Origin: Euleptes europaea
Lineage: Eukaryota; Chordata; Lepidosauria; Squamata; Sphaerodactylidae
Length of the DNA: 64,000 nt
Assembly (NCBI RefSeq): GCF_029931775.1
Contig: NC_079324.1
Location: 64,425,268-64,489,267 of the forward strand
Direction: 5' to 3'
Position numbers and translations under genes: made by a program. The notes under the pieces are model-generated. The model was not told the origin of the DNA, made no database searches, and was given only the letters and a program-made list of their open reading frames with translations. This document shows positions 23,401 through 35,400 of the stretch, piece after piece (position 1 is the first letter of the stretch; each line of letters opens with the position of its first letter).

Positions 23401-26400
23401 TGCAACTCCTATTGTGCGGAAGAATCACAGCCCATCTCTTTGAGCCTTTTACTGGGTTTTTGCTGTCCTGCACACAGCTATGCAGTGTAAAGCTGGGCAG
23501 CTGCTGGAGTTGGAGAGTTCTTGATGCAGCCGTTGAAGTTGGAGAGTTCTTGATGCAGAATGCATAAAGGGATGGATGGGAACAAGGCTGCTGGGGGCAG
23601 ACCCGGCTAGGAAAGGGGACAACCAGTGGGGGTGTCTCTTCCTCCTTCTGCTTCCTCACCCTTTTCCCTGGTATTGGTTCTTAACATAAGAACGTAAGAA
23701 AAGCCCTGCTGGATCAGGCCAAGGTCTATCAAGTCCAGCAGTCTGTTCACACAGGAGCCAACCATCTTCTTCTGCCATCAATCAGGCAAGAACCTGGAGC
23801 TGGTGGCGGGGGTGGGGGGGACCAGAAGAATTGCCCATTTTAAGATGGCTGACAGCATATGAGTGATGTTGTCTCTCTGTGTGTGTGTGTGTTTTGACAA
23901 GGACCGAGTAAACTCAGGTATTTCAGATCTCTTTGGAAATTGGTGTGTATCTTTATATGAGCACTGCTTTATTTACAATGTTGTGCCAGCAGCTTCCTCT
24001 GCAAAAGTTGAGGCCAGGCCAGATGTGAAGCCAGAAGATCCCTGCGTGGTGCCTACTCTTTCTTAAAGGTTAATGGCACTTGTGGGCTCCCTGATTTGGA
24101 TTGGTGCTCACCTTTTACCCACCTTGTCATCTTGCAAATTAAAGCAGACCCTCCCCTCTGAACCGCTGCTGGTCATGCTGGGTCTTTCCCCCCCTCTAGA
24201 GATAGCAATGGCAGGAAAGGTCTGTTTTGAGTGGCAAAATAAAGGGAGAGGTTAGGACCCCACGTGTGCTGTGGTCCCAATCCAAACTGGACCCTCCGGT
24301 GGCTGCAGTTTATCTTTAAAAACCACTGGCCAAGATCTTCCAGCTTCCTGCCTGGCCTGACCCTTAGAGAGCAAGGCAGACAGTGCTCTGCCCCAAGGAG
24401 TTCACAATCCGTAGTCTGGACAGTGGGAGGGATGGGAGAGGGAGGCCAAGAGGTAGAGGTGAGGCACTGCAGGGCTGGGACTCAGGAGCAGGCCAGAGGG
24501 TCTGGAAAGGTCGTCTTCCCCAAGGCATATTCTGTGTTTTACTCAAAGGAGCTCTGGCAATCTGGGTTTTGCAGAAGGGTCAGTGGTAGAGAAATGGCTG
24601 TGCTAAAGGTTTCCGAGCAGTTGGGGATGGCATCTAGTGGAGTACAGTAATTGGGGTGTCAGTCAGTGCCGAAATTAGGGCACCTGGCAGCATCCAGCAG
24701 GCCTTAATTACCCAATTTCCCGAGAGCTGCGCTGCCTCCGCTCTCCCTCCCGTGCCGTCAGAGATGCCCTGCAATTGCTTTTCTCCCCAGCCTCAGAGGT
24801 GCAGCGACCTTTCCCGTAATGAATGGTGAAAAGCAGGGCCTCTTTTTTCAAAACCAGGGCTGGGCTCTGAGCCAAAATGGGCCCTCGTTTTTCCTAGCTG
24901 CTGATTCCAAAGAGAGTGGAAGAGAGAAGAGAGAGCCACTGCTTAGGCAAGAGATGGCTGCATTCTGCCCCTCCTCAGAGCATTTCCACAGAACGAGAGA
25001 AACAGACAGGGCCTGCCCAAGAGAGACCTCCTGTCCCCCTCTTCCAAAAGCAGGGCAAGCTAGACTCTGCTTGGACAGAGTTTTGTAACAAGGAGCTCAG
25101 TGGGAACACGGGTCTTCATGTTAGAGCCTGAAGCCCCCAGGCAGGGGCTGAGTTAGGCTCCGAGTTAGTCTCCACAGCTAGTCTCCGAGACCCATACCCA
25201 AAGTTTTCAACCTGAGGGTTGGTGAGGCTGGACAGCTGGGGGTTGGGGCTGAGCAGGCAGAAGGCGCTGTGCTGAGTGCCCAGGCGAGGACCAACGGCCA
25301 AGTTCCTTGGCTTCTCTTTGCCAAGCAAGGTAGGCCTTGGGTTGCCCAACCCCATTTCCTTTCTGCACTCGATGAAGGGTCTGAGCACGCAGGCGGTTCT
25401 GGGTTCAAGCCCCAGGCATGGAGGTCCGCCTGGTGATTCTCCCTCTTTCTGGGGGATTGGGTTTGGCTGCCCTTGCCACTAAGAGCCTGGGTGAGCCAAA
25501 GGCCCCAAGAGGCCGGCGGCACCTTCAAGACAAACATGAGCTTTCATGAGTCAAGGGCCATTTATGCATGGCTGTTCCCTCGCTGTCACCCTGCCAACTA
25601 CTTCGGGGCGTTGACTTGATTATGCTTGCATTTTCCAACTTGATTATGCTTGCATTTTCCACCTCATTCTCCCCTCCAGATTCTGTGCATTTGCTTGCAT
25701 TTTCTGGATTCGTGTATCTCCAGCATCCAGAAAACCTGGGCAAAATGCATGGAAAAGCACGGGGAGGGTGAGGTGACTTCTGACAGTCGGAAAATGCATG
25801 CATAATCAAGGCAAAGCCCCAAAGTAGTTAGTGGGGTTACTATGGGGAAACAGCCATGCATACATGGCCTAAGGCTCGTGCCTGTCAACATGGCTTCCCC
25901 TTCCCTGTACAGTTTCATTCATGTTTTCCTGGCTCTTTGCTCCTTCTGCCAGTCAGGGCCCATCTATTCGGTGACAAACGGTCAGACGGAGGTGGGCAGG
26001 AGAGGGGGCTGCCTTAATCATACAGCTCCTCTGCTTCTGGGAAAGATGCAGCTAGATCACTGTCAAGATAGTGGATCCAGCATTCAGACACGCGTGCCAC
26101 CTCTGAATGACGGCAGCCTCCGCCATCAGTTCACGTTCGTCTTATTAACAATAAGCAAAATAGTTTTTTTCTTTCAAAAAAAGCAAACAAAGAGAAGAAG
26201 CCGTGCAGAGAAGAGATCTCATTCATGTTTTGCTCTAAGCAGAGACTGGGAAATGCCAGTTCTCACAGCTGATTGAAACGAGCAAATGCCAGATGGGAAA
26301 GGATGCCCGAGGGAGGCCAGGGAGATAGATGAATGGGCTCAAGGCCTTCCCAAGGAGAGACTGAGCGGGAGATAAAGTCAAAGAATCCAAAGATCTGTAT

Positions 26401-29400
26401 GACTAAGAGTCACAAGGGCCGACTTAATGAGCCTGAAGGCAGAGTTCGAAGAAGGGGAAACTGATGCGACTTCCAATTGGGAGCTCAATGAAGAGGGGCC
26501 CATTTGGCAAAAGGGTGCGTATGGGTGTGGTAGGAATAGTTGGGTGTGTGCGAGTGTGTGGCAGGAAAGGCCATTGGGACACACTGTGCTCTGGATACCC
26601 CACCATCACTGTGGTACAGAACAGCGCAAGGTGCATGCTCTTCCCCTCCTGTTCCCCCTGGCCATGGGGTCAAGTGGAGATCCCTCCACACTTCATCTCT
26701 TGGGCTGGGGGCCGAGGGGGTGTGCCTGCCTACTCCTGGTCTCTGCGGCTTCTTCGTTTGGTAAATGGGCTTGTTCAGCACTTTGCTCCCTACTGATCCT
26801 TTTTAAAATGTGAAGCTGAAAACTGACAGTTATTGAAAAAAAGTCACGAAAGACGCAGCTTTTGTGGTCTCCTGAAGTAGTCACCAGGCTGAGTGTTAAT
26901 AAGGGGGGGGGGACCCATGCGGTTTCAGGCCCTGATCTTAAGGCCTCTTACCTGCATTACGTGTCAGATGCCAGGTAGGTTTTGAATAGATTAGGTGGAG
27001 CTGGTATCAGGCGTCACCTTTCACCTCCTGGGAAGAGGAAAGGAATGCCAGCCTCAAGTTGAAAATATAAACCCCGGGCATTGATCAAATATTTGTCTAC
27101 CATCAAAGGGCCATAGAGGTCCCATAAAAGGAGACTTGACAGGGGAAAACATGATCGTCCTTATATGAACAAAACTAGAGCTAAATTTTACATGAAGTGT
27201 CAAGGGATACTAATTTGGGCAATTTTATGTAGTGTGTGTGTGTGTGTGTGGGGAGACCCCATAAACACAGTCTCTTCCCAGGTCTTAGGTTCTTGTAGGT
27301 TATCCGGGCTGTGTGACCGTGGTCTTGGTATTTTGGTGGCCCACGGTCACACAGCCTGGATAATCTACAAGAACCTATGAACTCTGGCCGCGAAAGCCTT
27401 TGACAATATCTTCCCAGGTCTGTTTACTCACTTGACAAACTTCTTTCTTTATCTGTCAGCTTAAGAGGCTGCAGGTAGCTATGTTGGCACAAAGCAAAAT
27501 CCAAACCCAGGTGCTGCTGACCTTTATTAAGATGAACCACAGTGCCACCAAGCAGTGTACAAGCGTTTGGATTCTCTAGATTCGCCAGAAAGCTTGTGCA
27601 TGCTTTTGTGTCGTTTTGGCTGGACTTAACGTGGCTTTTATGTTTGGGTTGTGCTTTGTACCAGTGCAGCAAGCCACAAATCTCCTGGCTTGTCGTGGCT
27701 CGTGGTATCCTTTGTGGCAGCGTCGGTAATAGCGAAAGACTGCTGCCGTGGTCCTCCGGCACAGATTCACAGAGGCCTGCTCTGTCAGTGGCTGCCAGCC
27801 AGAGTGACTAAAGGGAGCCCCCATATCCAGAGGCAGTCAGACAGCCCCTGAATCCCAGTGACAGGGGGCACCATCAGGGAATGGCCTCAGCCTCTGGGCC
27901 CTCTTTGTCAGCCCTCCGACTAGCTGGCCAATGTGTGAAACGGGATGCTCACTGGCCCGCTGGCCCAGTCCCACAGGGCTTTTAAACTATTCTCTTTCCT
28001 AGGGCCCTGCCTCTCCTCCCAAGTGGAGGGCGCTGGGGAGAGCTGGAGGCACGGGTGGGGTATTTTTTGCTGCTACCCTTTAAAACCGCCAGTGACAGAT
28101 ATGCTGCATTTTGGCATATAAAAATATGACTCCTGCAGCGTGAAATCGAAGGCTCCGCTCAGAGGTGAAATGAAATCTAATTGCAGCAATCAGTTTACTT
28201 CTGCTCTCTGTATCTTTTATGAATGGCTTCCATCAAGTGGCGGCTAATTAGCTCTGTTGCCTTTCACCTGAGCAGCCATGCGGTGGGGGCTGAGTTCTGC
28301 AGGTGTCTGCAGGCCCCGTGGCCCCCAGGGTCGATGGCCTGCCCTTCTCCTCCCTCCCAGAAGCCGGAGAACAGCCCCCTGCCTGCCCACCCCAACCCTG
28401 GCTTATAACTGCACTGCAAACTAAGGGCCAAACCCGACATGCAGGTGTTCCAAGAATCGGGACCGGGCTCCCTGGACCCGATCCGGGTTCTCTGCAGCCC
28501 CACTAGCTGTTGGGAGTGGCTTTTAAAAAATAAAGGAGAGCCCAAACAGGCCCAGAACACTCCCCGCCAGGTGAGGCAGGGTTCCTGCCTTCCCCCTCAA
28601 GCTTTTTTCCTGTATGGAAACATCCCTGGGGAGGGATTTCCACAGCGCTGTTGCCGCATGGAAAGAAGATGGCGGGGAGGAGCCCTTCCACCCCCCTTGG
28701 CAGTGTTTGGAGCCCACATGGACTCTCCTTTTCTTTTTAATAGCCATTCCTCACAACGTAGGGTTCCCAACCTCCAGGCAGTGGCTGGAGATCTGAGATT
28801 TCAACTGATCTCCAGATGTCGTTCCCTTGGAGAAAATGGCAGCTTCACAGGATGGACTTTATGGCATTATACCCCCATTGAAGTCCCTCCCCTCCCCAGG
28901 TTCCACCCTCAAAATCTCCAGGTATTTCCCAACCCAGAGCTGGTAACTCGCTGACAACCGCTGTGTGGCTGCAGGGAACCCGGACCCAACTTTTCAAACA
29001 CCTGCATGCGTAGTTTGGCCCTTATATCAACCTTATGGCTTCCTCAAAAGAACTGAGGTTTGGTGCTGGGCCTCATCTGTTCCAAGTTCCTCATTCCTCC
29101 TCTCAGAATTAGGGTTGCCAACCTCCAGGTGGTGTCCGGAGATCTCGTGGGCTTTCAACAGATCTCCAAGTGTCAGAGATCAGCTCCCCTGGAGAAAATG
29201 GCCACTTTAGAGGGTGGAGTCTATGGCTTTGTACCCAAACTTTGCCCTCCTCAGGCTCCACTCCCCAAATCTCCAGGTATTTCTCAACCCAGAGTTGGCA
29301 TCCCTACACAGAACTATGTTCATGGTGGAGGGGAAATGATTCTGCCCACGGATCTCATGAAGGAGGGAAAGGAGGGAGAGTCCTCTCGCTGCGACTGGTT

Positions 29401-32400
29401 GGTGCTACGAGAACTCCTGAGGGGCACGTGTGGGCCTTGTGGGCGAGCCGCAGCCAGGCCCCAGACAGTCCCCCTTTCCTACCCACATGGGCGGCCTGCT
29501 GCAAGTGCCGAGCCGGGAATCAGCAGCCTGGCACCTTCGACTCCTGAGGAAAGGCCTCCAGCACAGGAGCTGCCCCGGTTGGGCCGTTTTTGCCAGCAGC
29601 CTTTAAAGCTGCCAGCGGGTCACTGGAGCCCAAATCCTGCCATTGGGCCGGATGTTTCTGGACTTCGGTTGTGGCGATGGCTGGGGAGGATGCCGGCTGA
29701 CATGTGGCGGGCTGAGGCTGGCCCGGTCTGTTTCCTCAGAGCTTCCTTCTCCTTGTCTCTGTTTAGTTGGCAGGAAGCAGTTCATGCGGTTCGAGTGGGC
29801 CAACAATGCAGCAGAGGTGCTGGGGTGCGAGTTCGAGGAGCTCACGACCTCCGTTTTCAAGCACCACCTCAGGCGGATTATTGAGCAAGTCACATCCGGA
29901 TCTCGGGGGTCGCTGGGCCAGGAGGAGGATCAGCCCGAGGGTATCACGCTTCCTCCTCTCTTTGTGTAGAATTTGCATGCAAGCAGAGCTGGTCTGAGGT
30001 GTTTGTCTGCCCCCATCCCTGTTCAGCCCACCCAGACTGGAGGACAGTTGGTAGCCCCTTTCTGCACACGGCCAACCGCCAGCTTTAACTCCCCCACTGC
30101 AGGCAGAGCCCACGTGAGGAAAGCTGGAGGTGGGGAGGCCGGCTGGAATCCAGGCTTGTGCTGGTCGAGGTCCCTGGCTCCAAGTTCTCAAGGCCTCTTC
30201 TTGGGCCTGGAAAGCGAGCAAAGGTCGCATGAATACATGAACGCATGAAGCTGCCTAATGCTGAATCAGACCCCCCTTGGTCCATCAAAGTCAGTATTGT
30301 CTACTCAGACTGGCAGTGGCTCCCCAGGGTCTCAGGCGAAGGTCTTTCCCATCACCTACTTGCCTGGTCCCTTTAACTGGAGATGCCAGGGATTAGAACC
30401 TGGGACCTTCTGCATGCCAAGCAGATGCTCTTCCACTGAGCCACGGCCCCATCCCTTCTCTGCAGTCCAGGTGAGGGTAGCAAGACAGACGGCCACCAGA
30501 TCCAGCCAATCCCGAGGCTTCGCACAACCTGCCAATAGCTAGGGCTGCTGTTGCTCCACCCGCTTCTGTGCCTCGCTCTTGGTTCAAATCCTACAATCTC
30601 TCTAGGAGCTTAAAACTGTGCTCGGCACCCTCGGTGGCATTGCAAGGGATCTTCTCAGGGCCAGGCCCCTCAAATAATGCCCTCCCTGTTGGTCACTGCC
30701 TTGCGTCTTTCCTCGGATTAGCCCTGAGCCCTCTTCCCCTTTCTTGCTGGTTGCTCCAGCCCAGTATCCTGGGTGAGAGTGGTGGGGGGAGGGGGTACCT
30801 CTCTTCCTCAGCTGCTGGATCTCCCCCTCCCAATCCACCTGGCCCTCTCTGCATCCTCGAGGATGTGCTCTGCCACTGAGCACCAGGCTGCCTCTGCAGC
30901 CATGCCCTTGGGGTTTCTTGCTTTCTGCCTGTGGCTCCCTTTTATATTTATCAGCCTTCTTTGTGTTACCACTTGTGGGGAGGGGAGGAGGAGGAGGAGG
31001 AGTGGGTGTTATGCCCAAGTCTCTTGTGGGGAGGAGGCTGCTCCCCCCCCCGGCCCCCGCTGCTGCATCACTCCCCTGTCCCGCTTCTGTTCTGTAAGCG
31101 CTGCCACAGGAGTCCAGATCTTTCTCCTTTCTCTTCCAGCAATCAGGGCAATCGGAGGTGTGTTTGTAGCATTTCTTGTTTTGTTTTGGGCTTAAACACA
31201 AAAGAGGGGGAGGCTGCTTTAAAATCCCCTTTTTCCTTTCAGCCCTTTCCAGAAACCAGACGGGAGGGCAGAGTGCCCAGGCCAGCTCCACGAACAGCTC
31301 CTTGAGTTGTAAATGCCGGGGATGGTTCCAGGGATGCTGAAGGAAGGCAGCGAGGACCCCGCTTGCCTGCTGAGGGCTGGAACCCCCCCCCGCAGCTGTT
31401 CCCTGCCAGCTCTTTTGCCGCTTCTCCCCCCACCCCAGCTTAATTTTTCCACTTTGCTCCTTATTTTTACGCACTGTGATACATTCAGTGTTCACGGTCG
31501 CAATCTGCCATGAAAGGGCTCAGAAAGAAGCCTCTGAAAGGTACCAGCAGACGGTTGGTTTCCTAGCAACTGGCTCAGGTTCCAGGGTTGATGCAGGCTT
31601 GTAAAATGCTTGAAGAGCTGCCCAATCTACCTCCCCGCCCCCCGCAGTATTTCCAGGTGCTCCTTTTATTCCCCCCCCCATCAAATCAGGAGCTGCTCCG
31701 TGAAGGAGCGATGGAGGCACCCCACCAACGGTCTTAAGTGGCAGGCAGATTTTGCAGGGCTGCCTCATTCATGTCATTGACTACAATCCAAGATACAGCC
31801 ACATAAGAGCACCAGCTAAACACCAATAAAACATATCAAAACAATAAATATTCTTAACTTTCTTGGGCACAAAGTTCAGTGACACCAGGCAGTTAGTAAA
31901 AAGAGGCAAGCAGCTGCTTCCTTTTCAGCTGAACCAAAGCGCAAAATTAGGCCACCTGAATAGTGGTTTCGCTATATTGGTGGGAAGAGCTAATGAATGG
32001 GCATCTGCAGCCGACCCAGGAGGTTCCCACTCGAGGATGGGCCCAGTGTGGTGCCCCTGTTGCTGGCACCGCCAGCTGCCAGTGCAGCACAGGGGCAACG
32101 GGGCAGCCTTCCACGTGGCCAGTTTCCCCGCAGCAGCCCTGACCCAGGCCGGGGGGGGGTTCCTCCCTCCTTTTTTTAACAGCCACTGAATATTCCTATG
32201 CTGATATAATGTTATCACAAACTGTGTACCAGGTTCTCTGAATTCCCAGCTTTCGTTATTTTGAACAAGTAAGCCCCTGGCCACTTTTCTTGTGGAGATA
32301 AGCCTTTCGCCATATATCTTTGCACCTGAAGGAGCTGGAGACTTGGGTTCCCCCCCCCAAAAAAAGTTATAATGCTATATAATGATATTCAATTGCTGAT

Positions 32401-35400
32401 TTTTTAAAAAAGCACCCCTCGGACCAGGGACAGGGAAAATGGCTACTATGTGGATGGGAAAACCCAGACTTTTCCACCCACATGGCAGCCATCTAGACTT
32501 TACCTATTCACAGCAAAGCAGGTCTGAGAAAGATCAAAGGAACACTGGGGAAACCTCTCAGTTTCTGGGTTAGAGGCTGCCTTTTCCTGGAGGGCATGTG
32601 GCGGTACATCTCTCCTTCTTGACAGCCGCTGTTGAATGCTATGAATGTTAAGGTGAGGTGAAAATCCTCATGGGTTTTGCAGAACAGACTTCTTGGTAGG
32701 GGGCGATAGCCCCCCCCGCCCCCCCAGCCTCATGATTTTTGCTCACTCTTAGGTGGACGTGTTTTCCATGCTGGTTCCTTGCAGCGCGAGAGCCAAACTG
32801 CACGTTTTGTTCCTCTCCAGGTTGAGTGGGATATAGTAAAATATTTTTTTCTAGTGCACCATTTTTAAAAATTCGCTGCTTTTCCTTATCTCCTTATTGG
32901 CCACAGAGATTTCCACCAGTCAGATGCTTTTTTGCGAGTTCCCTGCTGGGAATGCCCCTCTGAGGTACACAAGGTCCAACTCAGGGCCAGAATACATGAT
33001 AGGGGTGATGTGGGTTGAGACACAGGGACCCAACCCGACTCGTTCTCACATGCAGAGGAGGTGCGGCAGCATTTCTGCTGGTGTAAAGGGTGTATTTTGA
33101 CCCTCATAATGGGCCCACAGGATCAGGGGAGAGGGGCTTAAGTTGTAGGACCACCTGCCTCACCTCTGCAGATCTTACCTGGTGGGCTGGAGTCTGTGAA
33201 AGGAGGTGGTCCTTACTGTCCCGGCCTCCATTTAAGACCTGCCTGTCGTGCCCTCCTCTCCATGTCCCCACCTTCAGAGCTGAGGTAGGGAGCAACTAGA
33301 CAGGGCATCTCTGCACTGGCCCCTTGCCTTTGGAATGCCTTCCCCCTTGAGGCTTGCCTGGCACCTACTTCACTTTCTTTTAGGCACCAGGAAAAAACCC
33401 ATCTTTATACCCTGGCTTTTAATGAGGGGCTTATCTTATCAGGCTTTTAATGGTTGGCTTCTGTACATCCAGTGGCTTGTTTCTAATATTGTGTCTTTTT
33501 TATTGTAAGCCACCTCAAGCGGGACTCTGAAGAGGTGGCATAGAAATATCCTAAATAAATAAATGGGCGTTTGCGGTGGTGGCAGGGTGGTGGTGGCAGG
33601 GGCTGGGGGGGGGAAAAGCAAAGACTCCCCCACCCCCCAAAGGTCGAGAAGGCAAGTAAAGCAATCTGTGTCTTCCTCCTCTCTCTAGGCCCCAAGATGA
33701 CCGGGGTGGAGTGCGTGGAGGGGATGGCTGCTGGACTCTATGAAGAACTGTTTGCGGCTCTTGTGTCTCTGATCAACAGGTATGGGGAAGGCGTGGCTCG
33801 CTTGTCTGCATGATCAGCTCAAGTGGAGATGGGAACAGAGAACCAGGGCCGTCTTAACAGCATTATGGGCCCCTGGGCAAACCAGTGTGCTGGGGCCCCT
33901 ACGACAACCACTCACAGGAATAAAAAGTTTAGTATGGTCTAGTCTACAGTGTAGTAGTATTTATTTATGGCAAGTCACTTAACATACACAGATTAGTATA
34001 GGTCCCCTATGCTTGTGGGGCCCCCAGGCAAGTGCCCATCGGGCCTATGCGTTAAGATGGCCCTGCAGAGAACCAGTGAGAGCATTGGGGTTCCTGTCTG
34101 TGTTGTCCTCCAATAAAAAAAGATGTATTTCAAAAACTGGAGAACAAAGAACTTTGCTCCTGTCGCAGTAGAAGCATTGCCTGCAATGGAGAAAACGACA
34201 GATTCTCTTCACCATTTCTGCCAGGTTCCCTCGGCAATTGCTTTTGCGGTATGAACGTGTTGCACAGATTTAGGAATTTAGAATTCAGAGCCCTTGGATA
34301 GTCGCAGAGTGCGAGGGGGCCTTGGGGAAGAAGGGGAATGTTTCAGTCACCTCTGAACAGTTCTTTCTCTTGCCTTTGATAGCTGATAAAGCAGAAGAGC
34401 AGCACCTGGAATGCAAATGTCGGTCTACCATTTGCCCATACACACTGTGTACTAGGGATGTCAACCTCCGGGTGGGTCCTGGGGATCCTCTGGAATTAGA
34501 GCTCATCTCCAGAGTACATAGATCAGTTCTCCTGGAGAAAACGGATGCTTTGGAGGCAGGTGTACCTCACTGAAGTCCCTGGCCTCCCCAGGCTCCATCC
34601 CCAAATCTCCAGGAGTTTTCCAGCCTGGATCTGGCAACCCTACCCCCAAAACCCAACTCCACTGGTGGCCAAGGGGGACCTGGCAGCCGTACTATGTGAA
34701 GTGTCTGGTTGTCTTATAGAGTCCAATAATAGACAACAAGGAGGAGGTTAAAGTTAAACCCAACAGTTCTTTATTTAGCTAAACACAGACCTGGGGTGAA
34801 ATAACCCACAGATAAGATGAAGGGTTACTCACCAGAGAACAAAGGAAGCTCAGTATCATTTATGCATTCAGATGGGGCAGGCCCATAGCCGCTGACAAGC
34901 AGATTGATACACAAAAGCACCCATACACGTTAGGTGTCTACTCCACATTAATTAGCATAGCCTATAGATATTGCCCGAAGGCGTCTTTAAGCAAGTTATA
35001 GGTCTTGTGATCTAGGAAGTAGAAAACACATTCCTGAGGTTTGAGGTAATTCAGAGCTCTCTACCTGTGCGAGACAGCACCAGGCACAGAGTATGATTTG
35101 TTGGCTCATGGCTCCTGGATGCCAACATCCCCAAAGCTTTATGTGTGTGTGTATGAATGCATAGTGTTCTATACCAGCCCTTATATCTGGGCATTACATA
35201 TGTACATCAATAATTGCTTTATGTCCTTTCTGTAATGAGGGCCCCGCCCCAGGTGTATGGGGTCCATTGTGTGGGCTCTAGGGTTGCCAGCTCCAGGTTG
35301 GGAAATACCTGGAGATTTTGGGGGTGGAGCCTGAAGAAGGCAGGGTTTGGGGAGGGGATTCAATGCCATAGAGTCCACCTTCCAAAGCAGCCATTTTCTC

